DNA of 64,000 nucleotides from Nitrosomonas sp. (GTDB lineage: Bacteria > Pseudomonadota > Gammaproteobacteria > Burkholderiales > Nitrosomonadaceae): positions 90,435 through 154,434 of the forward strand of contig JADJES010000024.1 in the NCBI GenBank assembly GCA_016708955.1, read 5' to 3'. Positions 1-9,366 of this stretch are shown one piece after another. Each line of letters starts with the position of its first letter. Position 1 is the first letter of the stretch. The position numbers and the translations under genes are program-made. The notes below the pieces were generated by a model that did no database searches, was not told the origin of the DNA, and saw only the letters and a program-made list of their open reading frames with translations.

Positions 1-2187
1 ATTAACACATCGAAACTTGAAAACAGGCAACAGCAAGCCGAAATTCAGAGCATTGGGCAAAACATCGCTTTCCAGTTACAGGAACGTTTCAATGCCTACA
101 ACGAAACGCTATCGGCTTTGCGGCGTTTGATCGAGCTGAATCCGGATATGAGCTACGGGCAGTTCGATTACTTTACTCAAGAGATATTGCAGGATTATCA
201 GAGCATTGCAGGATTAAGCTACAATTATCTTGTACGTGACCGAGACCGGGCTCTCTTCGAGCGAGCCCAATCAGGAAATGTTCCTGGGAAACCGTTCCAA
301 ATAACCGAATTGAATGCCCAGGGCGAGTTAACTGTTGCAAGCAAGCGGCCGGAGTATATTGCCGTGATCTATATGGCACCGCTTGGAAGCAATCAAAGGG
401 CAATCGGTTACGATATTTATTCCAATCCCGTTCGGGCAGAAGCCATTGACCGCGCCCGGCATTCCGGCCAGCCAGCGGCAACCGGTTTGATCAATTTGGT
501 GCAGGACCAACACAATAAGGCGGGCATATTGGTACTGCATCCTGTTCATCGCCAGATTTTTGATCAGAATGGCCCCGAACATCCGCCGGAATTTATCGGT
601 TTTGTGGTGGGTGCATTAAAAATTCCCGATATGGTTAACTTCGCCGTCGGCCACGTTGCTGCGCCTGGTATTGTTTTTCAATTGCGAGATTCTGCCGGGC
701 ACCGCGATCGTCAATTGCTGTTCAGTTCAGCGTCAGGAAGTGCAACGGATACCAATCTTGATTGGCGGACAACGCTGATGATGGCTGATCGTAGCTGGGA
801 ATTAATCATTTCTCCGGACACGAGCTGGTTGAATGCGCACCGGCCATGGCAGGCCTGGGCGCTGAGCTTTGGTGGATTGCTGGTGGCCAGCATGCTGCAG
901 ATATTGATGTTAGTGACTACGGGTAGAACCTTGCTGATTCAGGAAACCGTCGATGAGCAGACGGCACAATTGCGTGCGAACAGCGAAGCGCTCCGGCAGG
1001 CTAAGGTTGCTGCAGAATCGGCTAATTTAGCCAAGAGCCAGTTTCTGGCGACCATGTCTCATGAAATTCGGACGCCTCTGAATGGCATTCTGGGCATGGC
1101 CTACCTGCTCCAAAAGCCGGACATCAAAGATAACGAGCGACTGGATTACGCCCGGGTAATCATGACCTCCGGAAACAACTTGTTGATCATACTCAACGAT
1201 ATCCTTGACTTGTCAAAAATTGAAGCCGGACAGATCAAATTGGAAAGCCATGTTTTTGATCCCGGACAATTGATGCTGGAAACGGCGGCACTATTTGCCG
1301 AGAGTGCGAATATGAAAGGACTGGCACTCAATGTGTCATGGCACGGAAAACCACGAATGCGATACTGTTCGGACTCGGTCAGAATCAGCCAGATGCTGGC
1401 TAATCTGGTTAACAATGCCATCAAGTTTACGCCGCAAGGTTTTGTGCATATCGAGGCACGCGAAATCAGAAGCGCATCAGCGGAAACGATGCTGGAGTTT
1501 ACCGCGACCGATAGCGGCATTGGCATTCCTGCCGACAAGCACGATAGACTGTTCAAGCTTTTTTCTCAGGTGGATGCTTCGACAACCCGGCAATACGGCG
1601 GTACCGGTCTTGGTCTTTCCATCGTACACAATTTGGCTCGATTGCTGGGAGGATGCGTCGGGTTCGAAAGCCAGGAAGGCAAAGGTACGAGAATATGGTT
1701 CCAGATCCGTGTTAACCCGGCCAGCGTCGACGATGCAGGCAATCTTGCCGCAGGCGATACCATTACCGGTGTTGTACCGGCGCAAAAAAATTCTCAGGAA
1801 GCCGGTTTGATTTTGGTGGCTGAGGATAATGCGATCAGCCGCACGGTAATCGTCTCTTTATTGGAAAATCAGGGATTCCGCTGCGAGGTTGTTGGAAATG
1901 GCCAGGAAGCGGTGAATGCGGTCATGCAGGGGATGCAGCCTGTGCTGGTGCTGATGGATTGCGAAATGCCGGTGACGAATGGTTATCAAGCGACAGAAAA
2001 GATTCGTCAATGGGAACGGGAAACCGGAAAAACGCATCTGCCGATTATTGCCTTGACTGCAAATGCATTCGAGGATAACCGTCAGCGGTGCTTTGCAGCA
2101 GGGATGGATGACTTTCTTTCCAAACCCGTCAATATGAATCTTTTGGTGGCGACGCTCAATAAGTGGGTTACTGAGAAAACCGGCTAA
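1..2187 (+). CDS. CHASE-domain hybrid sensor histidine kinase (5' end outside window)
   Basis: The reading frame is open from the first base, so the start lies upstream of the window; at least 728 codons are present. The order is: extracytoplasmic CHASE sensor domain (roughly nt 150-690), membrane segment (nt 840-915), short coiled linker, HisKA dimerisation domain with the phospho-acceptor His in MSHEIRTP (nt about 1050), HATPase_c with an N box and GTGLGLSIV (nt 1370-1710), and a C-terminal receiver domain with phospho-acceptor Asp in LMDCEMP (nt about 1950) and the Lys of SKP near the end. It should autophosphorylate in response to an unidentified external signal and pass phosphate to its own receiver. 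There is no HPt domain, so a separate phosphotransfer partner is expected. It converges on the phosphatase gene downstream. Confidence 0.9.
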   Translation: MNTSKLENRQQQAEIQSIGQNIAFQLQERFNAYNETLSALRRLIELNPDMSYGQFDYFTQEILQDYQSIAGLSYNYLVRDRDRALFERAQSGNVPGKPFQITELNAQGELTVASKRPEYIAVIYMAPLGSNQRAIGYDIYSNPVRAEAIDRARHSGQPAATGLINLVQDQHNKAGILVLHPVHRQIFDQNGPEHPPEFIGFVVGALKIPDMVNFAVGHVAAPGIVFQLRDSAGHRDRQLLFSSASGSATDTNLDWRTTLMMADRSWELIISPDTSWLNAHRPWQAWALSFGGLLVASMLQILMLVTTGRTLLIQETVDEQTAQLRANSEALRQAKVAAESANLAKSQFLATMSHEIRTPLNGILGMAYLLQKPDIKDNERLDYARVIMTSGNNLLIILNDILDLSKIEAGQIKLESHVFDPGQLMLETAALFAESANMKGLALNVSWHGKPRMRYCSDSVRISQMLANLVNNAIKFTPQGFVHIEAREIRSASAETMLEFTATDSGIGIPADKHDRLFKLFSQVDASTTRQYGGTGLGLSIVHNLARLLGGCVGFESQEGKGTRIWFQIRVNPASVDDAGNLAAGDTITGVVPAQKNSQEAGLILVAEDNAISRTVIVSLLENQGFRCEVVGNGQEAVNAVMQGMQPVLVLMDCEMPVTNGYQATEKIRQWERETGKTHLPIIALTANAFEDNRQRCFAAGMDDFLSKPVNMNLLVATLNKWVTEKTG

Positions 2188-2304
2188 ATGTTCAGTCAGG
2201 ATAGCGTTATATTTGAATCCGCTTTTAACACCGGAAGAGAAGTGAGCATCGTTTTTAAAGGTTTGCTAATTTGCTGCTGCCGCCAGTTCAAACTACTCGC
2301 CGAG

Positions 2305-2329
2305 CCCCGGCGGTTTCGCGCCGCCGAGG
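2305..2329. terminator. possible bidirectional hairpin between convergent genes
   Basis: A GC-rich inverted repeat (CGGCGG at 2308-2313 paired with CCGCCG at 2321-2326, 7-nt loop) lies between the convergent kinase and phosphatase genes. There is no clear U tract on either side, so it is only a candidate terminator. Confidence 0.3.
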
Positions 2330-2345
2330 GATCGCCGCATGACGA

Positions 2346-4463
2346 TTAGGTGCCTACCACGCCACCGTCATCTTTGGTAATGACAATCACCGACGAACGG
2401 GGTTTAGAGACCGATGTTCCGGTGAAGGTGGTCGGTCCGTTAAAACCGTTGTCCGGCCAGCTTGAATTGTCGGTGAAGTTGATTCGCCAATCTTCGCCCG
2501 GATGCTGAATGCCGACAAACATGCTGCGGCCATCTGGCGTAGTAACCACGCCGGTCACTTCGCAGTTCGGCGGGCTGGTCAGAAAACGCTTGGTTTCTCC
2601 GGTTGCAGGATCGGCGCACATCATGACGTTACCGCCGATGTTGATCCAATCGCCTTTGGCATCGCCTTGCTGGTCGGTTTGAATCCACAAACGGCCATCC
2701 CGGTCGAACCACAAACCGTCGGGAGCGCCGTAATCGTCGCCGTTGATGGCGCCTTTGTAGCTGTCGGAGCCGGTTGAGTCGTAACTGCTTCCAAGCGCCT
2801 TGGCCGAAACCTTGTCACCGCAACGTACGAAGATGTCCCAACTAAAACCGGTAGCGCGGACATCCGCATTATCTTCCCGCCAGCGGATAATATGGCCGTA
2901 GTCGTTATCCGGACGCGGATTGGCGCTATCCACCGGCGGATTGGAACTGCCGGCGTTGCTGGTACCATCGACATTGTTGCTGGATGCCGGCGTATTGCCG
3001 CGGCGGCTGTTGTTGGTCAACGTCATATAAATTTCACCGGTGACCGGGTGCGCCGCACCCCATTCCGGACGATCCATCATGGTTGCGCCAAGCCGGTCGG
3101 CTGCCTGGCGGGTTTTTATCAATACTTCCGCCTGGCTGCCAAAACCGTTCTCGGGGGTCAATCCGTTCTCTCCCCACACCAGCGGCAGCCATTCGCCGCT
3201 GCTATCGGCGTTAAACCGGGCAACATACAGCGTGCCCTGATCCAGCATATTAGGATCGGTGGCTTGCGGATTACCGCTCCATTTTTTGGCGCAAACAAAC
3301 TTATAAATATATTCGTTGCGCTCATCGTCTCCCATATAAAAAGCAACATTGTTATAGCGGTCGATCACTATTTGCGCGCCTTCGTGCTTCATACGTCCCA
3401 TTGCAGTACGTTTGACCGGGGTGCTCCAAGGGTTGGTCGGATCGATTTCGACCACCCAGCCGAAACGATTGGGTTCATTAGGATGCAAGTCGACGCGGAA
3501 CCGCTCGTCCACTTCGTGCCAGCGGTAGCCGAAACCGCCTTTTACTACACCGTAACGCGTTTGCCCCTTGAGAATATTGAATTTGCGATCGATGTCCAAC
3601 TCACCGACAACATCACCGGTTTCATTGGAAAAGTAGCCGTTCCAGTTTTCTTCGCAGGCTAAATAAGTCCCCCACGGCGTATAACCATGCGCGCAGTTGT
3701 TCAAGGTACCCAGCACCTTTTTGCCGCTTGGGTCTGCCGCGGTTTTCATGAGCGCGTGACCGGCTGCCGGTCCGCTGATCCGGCACGGCGTGTTGCCGGT
3801 AATGCGGCGATTCAATGGCCAGTTGCGATTGACTGTCCATTGATTGCGTTTCTTTTCAATCCCGACGATATTGACGCCGTGCGCCGCTTGTTGCGCACGC
3901 ACCATTTCGAGGGTGATAGAGGCCTTGGCATAATCAGCGGCGGGGCTAATATTGTTGACCAGTGGCGGATCGCAGTATTCGCTGTTGGTGACCAATAACC
4001 CGCGGCTATTACCTGCCAACCCCGGTAACGGAAAATAATGCATGCCGTCGGTATGCGCGCCGTAGCAATGCAACTGGGTGGCTTCGTCCATCGCCGAAAC
4101 GGTATCCCAATGCGGTTCTTTGGTAATGGAATCCCCCCAGGATATCAATACCTTGGCGGTGTAGCCCTCCGGTACGGTCACTGCATCCGTCATCGGCACC
4201 AAACTCGGCGCCACCGGATTAAAACTGATTGGCGCAAGCGGTGATGGCGCCGCTTCGGCAAGGTTCGCCATGCTGCCGACCACTGCTGTCCCGAGAACGG
4301 TCATTGCGGTGATACCCGCAGTGGCGCTGGCGGATGATTTGAGAAATTCTCGCCGTGTCAGCGTGCATTGTCCGATGATATCCGTTATGGCTGTATTATT
4401 GCTGTCGTTGCAGGTAGTATCGTTGGATTTAAGCCTGCTATCTGGGTGTAAGTTACTGCTCAT
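2346..4463 (-). CDS. PhoX family (DUF839) alkaline phosphatase-like protein, Tat-exported
   Basis: The 705-residue protein belongs to the PhoX/DUF839 family of calcium- and iron-dependent periplasmic phosphatases. The N-terminal region carries a twin-arginine signal (TRREFLKSSASATAG near residue 37) followed by a hydrophobic stretch, so export through Tat is expected. Family-typical segments follow: the YTAKVLISWGD-like entry, a long central block with HEGA and ACEENWNGYF, and a C-terminal beta-propeller part with DGLWFDRDGRLWIQTDQQG. The length fits the family. Substrate (phosphate monoesters) is inferred from family membership; no phosphate-regulon element was recognised upstream. A homopolymeric Ser/Asn linker near residue 500 (SSNNVDGTSNAGSSNPP) looks like a family-variable insertion. 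The gene stands alone, divergent from the acyltransferase fragment. Confidence 0.85.
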   Translation of the reverse strand: MSSNLHPDSRLKSNDTTCNDSNNTAITDIIGQCTLTRREFLKSSASATAGITAMTVLGTAVVGSMANLAEAAPSPLAPISFNPVAPSLVPMTDAVTVPEGYTAKVLISWGDSITKEPHWDTVSAMDEATQLHCYGAHTDGMHYFPLPGLAGNSRGLLVTNSEYCDPPLVNNISPAADYAKASITLEMVRAQQAAHGVNIVGIEKKRNQWTVNRNWPLNRRITGNTPCRISGPAAGHALMKTAADPSGKKVLGTLNNCAHGYTPWGTYLACEENWNGYFSNETGDVVGELDIDRKFNILKGQTRYGVVKGGFGYRWHEVDERFRVDLHPNEPNRFGWVVEIDPTNPWSTPVKRTAMGRMKHEGAQIVIDRYNNVAFYMGDDERNEYIYKFVCAKKWSGNPQATDPNMLDQGTLYVARFNADSSGEWLPLVWGENGLTPENGFGSQAEVLIKTRQAADRLGATMMDRPEWGAAHPVTGEIYMTLTNNSRRGNTPASSNNVDGTSNAGSSNPPVDSANPRPDNDYGHIIRWREDNADVRATGFSWDIFVRCGDKVSAKALGSSYDSTGSDSYKGAINGDDYGAPDGLWFDRDGRLWIQTDQQGDAKGDWINIGGNVMMCADPATGETKRFLTSPPNCEVTGVVTTPDGRSMFVGIQHPGEDWRINFTDNSSWPDNGFNGPTTFTGTSVSKPRSSVIVITKDDGGVVGT

Positions 4464-4570
4464 GCTGTCTCCTTCTTTACTGTGATTTGTTGTTCAAAAA
4501 TCTTAATCTGTGGGAGTGACAGCTTGATGACACTGGGGTTAAATTTTCATGATGGTTTGATAACGGATGG

Positions 4571-5119
4571 TTGCGGTTTGCCGTTGCCCTCCGGACAACA
4601 GTAACTCTGCGCATCGGCGACAATGTGGTGATATCGACCGGTGCGATTGTGGTTGGTGGAGCGGAGATTGGCAGCGGGTCGATTATCGGCGCTGGTGCGG
4701 TAGTTACCGGACGCTGTGAACCGTTGGGCATTTATGCCGGCATACCGGCTAGGCGGCTACGGGACCGTTTTGATCAACGCATGGCGGAGTTGTATGCGCA
4801 GGTGCGATTACCCCAAGTGTCAGCCGAGGATGTTAGTAAACTACCCGCGCTACTTGCCCGGCTGGCCTGTGGCGAAATGGCATTAAACGATTACATGAGT
4901 AGCGTGCGTTTGTTGCAGGATAGGCCGAAGATTCTTCTGGAAGGTTCGATTGGCAAAGGCAGCGCGATTAATCTGATGAAAATCCTGGGCTATAGCATTG
5001 GTGGACAGAAGGTGACTAACACGGATCTGGATGCCTATTTCGGTCAGATCTGGCGCAAGGAAGGCGATAATGTGCGCTGGAGCCCGGATATTTTTGCGGA
5101 ATTGCAGTTGATTCAGTGA
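4571..5119 (+). pseudogene. 5'-truncated hexapeptide-repeat acyltransferase with unusual C-terminal extension
   Basis: The frame opens at 4553 and can start only at a TTG (4571), without a convincing ribosome binding site. It enters directly into left-handed beta-helix hexapeptide repeats (GDNVVISTGAIVVGGAEIG, GSIIGAGAVVTG) and the IYAGIPARRLRDRF end typical of CatB/NeuD-like acetyltransferases. Intact members have about 100 more residues before this point, so the 5' part has been lost. About 110 residues after the helix (LPALLARLACGEMALNDYMSS... to SPDIFAELQLIQ) match no domain I recognise. It is probably a remnant of a sugar or capsule O-acetyltransferase; it could still make a short protein of unknown use. 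Confidence 0.55.
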
Positions 5120-5177
5120 TCGTCCTGATAGTCCGTTTTTCCAGCGCTTCCGCCGCTATGGTTGATTGTTCAACCCG

Positions 5178-5771
5178 CTACCAATAACGGAAATTGCCGG
5201 TATCCAAGTGGACAAAGTTGGAGGAAGGATAGTAACCGACGCCACCGGCTTGTAACGACATCGCTGCGGCGCGGATATCGGAGAGCTTGCGTCCCGGTAA
5301 GCGAATGTCGATGGCCTTTCCATGCGTATGCATGCTGTTTTTAGCAACACCACCGCTTTGTTCCGCCAACTTGGCATTGGTCGCAGGGGAGCGGTATGCC
5401 GAGACCACATGGAATTCCTGATTGGTTCTCAGCCTGTGTTGCAGCAGATGCAGAAAATCGAATAGCTCCGGATCTATTCGATAGCGGTCACCGGTACGAT
5501 GGTCGCGCAACACATGATTGATTGCGCGCATTCCTTCAGGAATATAGCGGCCATTGGCCCAGAAGGTTGCACGCGTGCGTTCGCCGGTGTGTAAGTTAAG
5601 AAAACTCAGTTTCTTTTCGAAGGGTTTTTTGATTGCTGCATGAACAGAGGTTGCGGCCATTGGTAGCGTCAGCAAAGTGCATGCGCCTAATCCTGCTTTT
5701 AGAAAGTGGCGGCGGCTTAGTTCTGGTTCTGTTTCGGATAAGTGGGTTTGATTTAGAAAGTTTCGTATCAT
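5178..5771 (-). CDS. YcbK-like M15/DUF882 peptidase, Tat-exported
   Basis: The 197-residue protein starts with a twin-arginine signal (LSRRHFLKAGLGACTLLTLP, residues 18-37) and continues into a DUF882/peptidase M15 domain. Zinc-site features are visible: SAYRSPATNAKLA, the HTHGKAIDIRLPG motif (HxxGxAxD) and the terminal FVHLDTGNFRYW. Family members are murein endopeptidases or amidase-like enzymes acting on peptidoglycan cross-links in the periplasm. It lies directly downstream of the L,D-transpeptidase gene on the same strand (51-bp gap), the same neighbourhood as ycbB(ldtD)-ycbK of Escherichia coli, which supports a shared operon for cell-wall remodelling. Confidence 0.85.
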   Translation of the reverse strand: MIRNFLNQTHLSETEPELSRRHFLKAGLGACTLLTLPMAATSVHAAIKKPFEKKLSFLNLHTGERTRATFWANGRYIPEGMRAINHVLRDHRTGDRYRIDPELFDFLHLLQHRLRTNQEFHVVSAYRSPATNAKLAEQSGGVAKNSMHTHGKAIDIRLPGRKLSDIRAAAMSLQAGGVGYYPSSNFVHLDTGNFRYW

Positions 5772-5821
5772 CGGCTATTTTCTCCCTGAAAATGTTGCGA
5801 ATGTGTGCGAATAATCGATTA

Positions 5822-7456
5822 TTACCAGCGCGCATACCGCAAAGCGCGCGTATCCCGATCATAAATGTCAGACGAAAAGTGGACCTTTTCTTGCTCATCA
5901 ATCCAGGCCGTAATATACACTAAGTAAACCGGTAGTGGTTTGGGTAAATGCACGGTGGCGGTTTGGCCGTTTTCCATATCAGCAAGGAATTTCTCGGGTA
6001 GCTCTTGTTTACCCAGTGCAAATGCCGCAAATTCCAGCGGTTTTTCCAGCCGGATACACCCGGAACTGAATGTGCGAATATCCCTCTGGAAAAGTGACTT
6101 GGACGGCGTATCGTGCAAATAAATATCAAATGAATTGGAAAACATGAATTTAATTCTGCCTAATGCATTGTTTTTTCCTGGATCTTGGCGCAAAACATAG
6201 GGGAATCTGTGTTTGATTGCTTGCCAATCGATCGTGTCCGGATCGATGGCTTCAGCATTCCGGTCATGACTCGGAAAAACTTTGATATTTAACGAGGTGA
6301 AATGACTCGGATCGCTCTGCTGTTTCGGTAGTAAGTCTTTACGCGCAATACTGTCAGGAATATTCCAGTACGGATTCAGAATCATATGCGAGAGCCGGCC
6401 ATTAAAAGTAGGCGTTGAACGGTAATCGCGCCCGACGATAATGCGCATATCGAGAACAGGTTTTTCTTTTTCGACGACTGTAAGGCGGAATCCGGCCGTG
6501 TTGACCAGCACGTAGCGTTCACCCAGATTTCTCGGAAGCCAACGCAGGCGCTCCATATTGATACGCAGTTGGCGAATTTTCCTATCAAGCGGGACATTTA
6601 GGGCGCGGATGGTGTTTTTGCCGATAACGCCGTCGGTATTTAGTCCATGCTGTGCTTGAAATGCCTGAATGGCCGTAACCAGCTCGTCATCGTAGTGAGC
6701 GCTTTCTGTGGGAGCAAGGTGATATTCATCGATTCCATCGGCGGCATACGCTTGCGCGATGCGTTGGCGGATCAATGGGATGATTGCATTCGTTGTGCCC
6801 GGGTGTATGGATGGCGTACTGGGGATAGTTATCCATTCTGTATGGCTGCTAAGAAGTGTCTGGTAGCGCGCCAGTGTTTTCTTAAGTAATTGATAGCTTG
6901 GCTGCTTTGGGGATAAATCATTGAGCGATTGCTGTAGCCGGTTCGTTTTGATTGCTTCGACCAAGAAAGGAACTGCATCGAAGTCAAGTTGTGGAATATG
7001 CCAATCCGAATCAGCCTTAACCGCTGTGAACCGTCCGCGTGATAAATCCCGTGCCAATGTCAACAGCGCATGCGTCGTGTGCACTTCCAAATCTATCGCC
7101 GCGGGTAAAGACTGGCTGGCTTGCTGCTGCAGTTGTAGTAATTGTTGCAATTGATAGTCGTGACTATCCAGCCCCTCTGATTCAGCGCTGGCGATGAAAG
7201 TGAATGCTGTTTCGAGTAGAGATGATCCCGATTCCTGCGTTACCCACACCGGCTGATAATTCCGTGCGATGTAAAAGCGCTGTAAATCGGCAGTTTCAGT
7301 TTTGCTCAAGCCAAACGAAGCGAGTTTTGAGAAGTGTTGCTCTATTGCTTTCGCTTCAATGATCAGTGCATAAGAAATCGTTGAATTTAATAGAAAAAAA
7401 GCGTAACAAAAGAATCGGAAAACCAATGAGATGGATTTAAATGGATAGTACGGCAA
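5822..7456 (-). CDS. L,D-transpeptidase, LdtD/YcbB type
   Basis: The 544-residue protein has an N-terminal hydrophobic signal (FFCYAFFLLNSTISYA), a scaffold region, a peptidoglycan-binding domain around residues 235-285 (VTAIQAFQAQHGLNTDGVIGKNTIRALNVP) and a YkuD catalytic domain around residues 310-480. The catalytic signature is seen as LHDTPSKSLF followed by FSSGCIRLEKPLEFA, with the active-site Cys in SSGCIRL. Enzymes of this type form 3-3 meso-DAP cross-links in peptidoglycan and are insensitive to most beta-lactams. Length and architecture fit LdtD. It is likely cotranscribed with the YcbK-like gene that follows it. Confidence 0.9.
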   Translation of the reverse strand: MPYYPFKSISLVFRFFCYAFFLLNSTISYALIIEAKAIEQHFSKLASFGLSKTETADLQRFYIARNYQPVWVTQESGSSLLETAFTFIASAESEGLDSHDYQLQQLLQLQQQASQSLPAAIDLEVHTTHALLTLARDLSRGRFTAVKADSDWHIPQLDFDAVPFLVEAIKTNRLQQSLNDLSPKQPSYQLLKKTLARYQTLLSSHTEWITIPSTPSIHPGTTNAIIPLIRQRIAQAYAADGIDEYHLAPTESAHYDDELVTAIQAFQAQHGLNTDGVIGKNTIRALNVPLDRKIRQLRINMERLRWLPRNLGERYVLVNTAGFRLTVVEKEKPVLDMRIIVGRDYRSTPTFNGRLSHMILNPYWNIPDSIARKDLLPKQQSDPSHFTSLNIKVFPSHDRNAEAIDPDTIDWQAIKHRFPYVLRQDPGKNNALGRIKFMFSNSFDIYLHDTPSKSLFQRDIRTFSSGCIRLEKPLEFAAFALGKQELPEKFLADMENGQTATVHLPKPLPVYLVYITAWIDEQEKVHFSSDIYDRDTRALRYARW

Positions 7457-7693
7457 ACTGTGGTTCCTTTCGATGCGGCAATGTTTTTATCAGGGATTGC
7501 CGGATTTTACCATCAATGCCTGCTTTCACGTATTGGGGTGAAAGGTAAAATCACCGCGTAATTCTCGATTTTTAATCAAAAAGGGCTTATTGAAGACGCG
7601 GTAGCGCGTTTGACTAAATATCCGGCATTACGTATATTTGGCACGGTGAGAACAGGAATTATAATATAAGTAACTGAATTATAATAATAAATT

Positions 7694-8998
7694 ATGACAG
7701 ATAAACAGCACGTGCAGCACTTATTGGACTTCATCGATAAAAGCCCCAGTCCCTGGCATGCGGTCGCATCGATTGAAGCGGTGATTGAAGCATTTCAATT
7801 TGTTCGGCTCAATGAGACAGCCAAATGGCAATTGCAAGCGGGCGGGCGATATTATGTGGTGCGCGATGATTCGTCCATCGTGCTGTTCGTGTTGGGAAAT
7901 AAAGCGCCAGCCGAATCGGGCTTCAAAATTGTTGGTGCGCATACCGACTCGCCAGGATTCCGCATCAGGCCGAACGCCGCTACTGCAAGCGACGGCCTGG
8001 CCCGGCTTGGTGTCGAAATTTACGGCGGACCGATCCTCGCGACCTTTGCTGACCGCGATCTGAGCCTGGCCGGGCGGATCAGCTACCTTGACGAGCAGGG
8101 AAATCTTGCTTACAAATTGGTGCGCTTCGACCGGCCATTGCTGCGCTTACCGAATCTGGCGATTCACATGAACCGAAGTGTCAATGAAGATGGCTTGAAG
8201 CTGCATAAACAGAACGAATTGCCGCTGCTGTTTGCGCAATTGACAGCCAAGCAGTTGCCACAGCCCTATTTTATGGCGTTGCTGGAGCAGGCGGCAGGCA
8301 TCGGCGCTGCGCAAATTCGATCGTGGGATTTGGCGGTTTACGACACGCAAAAAGGCGCATTCTGGGGCGCGAATCAGGAGTTTTACGCCGACAGTCAGAT
8401 CGATAACCTGGCTTCCTGTCACGCCGGGCTGCAAGCCTTGCTGGACGATACCATCCTGAACAATGCCGAAAGCACGCTGGTGTGCGCGTTTTTCGATCAC
8501 GAAGAAATCGGCAGCGAAACCCATGTTGGTGCCGGAGGCAGCTTTTTATCCGATGTCTTGCAACGCATCAGCATCGCCACATCGCCGGAGCGCGAAGATA
8601 CGGCACGCGCAATGGCGCAGAGTTTCTTGATCAGCGCGGACATGGCGCATGCCTATCACCCCAATTTTCCTTCGGCGTATGACGCCGATCATCGCGTTTT
8701 CGTCAACAAAGGCCCGGTGATCAAATCCAACGCCAATCGTCGCTACAGCTCCGAAAGTGTTTCCACCGCGCATTTCATCCAGTGGTGCGAAGAAGCCGGT
8801 GTTCCCTATCAACGCTACTCGCACCGCAGCGATCTGCCGTGCGGCAGCACCATCGGCCCGATCGCATCGGCAAAACTCGGCATCCGCAGCGTCGATGTCG
8901 GCTGCCCGATGTGGGCGATGCACAGCATCCGCGAAAGCGCCGGTGTACAGGATCATGACTATATGATCCAAGTGTTGAAGCGGTTTTTCAGCGATTAG
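7694..8998 (+). CDS. apeB: M18 family aminopeptidase
   Basis: The 434-residue protein is a cytoplasmic metallo-aminopeptidase of family M18 (aspartyl aminopeptidase / ApeB), releasing N-terminal residues from peptides. The expected di-zinc ligands are visible in AHTDSPGFRIR (near residue 80), in DHEEIGSETHVGAGGSFL (near residue 265) and in ISADMAHAYHPNF (near residue 320), and SHRSDLPCGSTIGPI is the usual C-terminal signature. The length matches the family (about 430). The ATG at 7694 lies in an AT-rich leader without a strong Shine-Dalgarno. The 237-bp gap before it, divergent from the transpeptidase gene, should hold both promoters. Confidence 0.93.
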   Translation: MTDKQHVQHLLDFIDKSPSPWHAVASIEAVIEAFQFVRLNETAKWQLQAGGRYYVVRDDSSIVLFVLGNKAPAESGFKIVGAHTDSPGFRIRPNAATASDGLARLGVEIYGGPILATFADRDLSLAGRISYLDEQGNLAYKLVRFDRPLLRLPNLAIHMNRSVNEDGLKLHKQNELPLLFAQLTAKQLPQPYFMALLEQAAGIGAAQIRSWDLAVYDTQKGAFWGANQEFYADSQIDNLASCHAGLQALLDDTILNNAESTLVCAFFDHEEIGSETHVGAGGSFLSDVLQRISIATSPEREDTARAMAQSFLISADMAHAYHPNFPSAYDADHRVFVNKGPVIKSNANRRYSSESVSTAHFIQWCEEAGVPYQRYSHRSDLPCGSTIGPIASAKLGIRSVDVGCPMWAMHSIRESAGVQDHDYMIQVLKRFFSD

Positions 8999-9000
8999 GG

Positions 9001-9366
9001 ACGGCGACCAGTTTGGGGGCGTAGTGCTCATTTTTTCAAGGCGTGATGCGGTTGCTGTCAGTGCGCTGCGCGGTGTGTATGCCCTGGAAACCGCGACCGC
9101 ACGCTTGCCGATACGCCGGGTTTGGATTACTCGATGGCCGCCAAAATTCTCTTCCTGATTGAAACGCTGGAGAAGCCCCGCTAGCGTCCGCACTTCGCGG
9201 TATGATTGTGTCCCGATAAATGGGGCCTCGGGTTTGATTGAGTGTGTTTTTCTTCGTTATTGTTGTCTGATCCTGTCAAATCGCCGACAACCTTACCCGG
9301 TGAAGTCGATTCTGAATAACCAGCATTTGTCATTCCGAACGCAGTGAGGAATCTTGTCGTATTTAC
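9001..9366. other. gene-poor spacer with a possible gene remnant and the left arm of a palindromic repeat
   Basis: Around 9108-9184 on the + strand a short open stretch reads DTPGLDYSMAAKILFLIETLEKPR before a stop; it has no start or recognisable family and may be the 3' remnant of a decayed gene. From about 9300 to 9358 lies the left arm of a palindromic repeat (see the repeat entry at 9302-10780). Confidence 0.3.
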
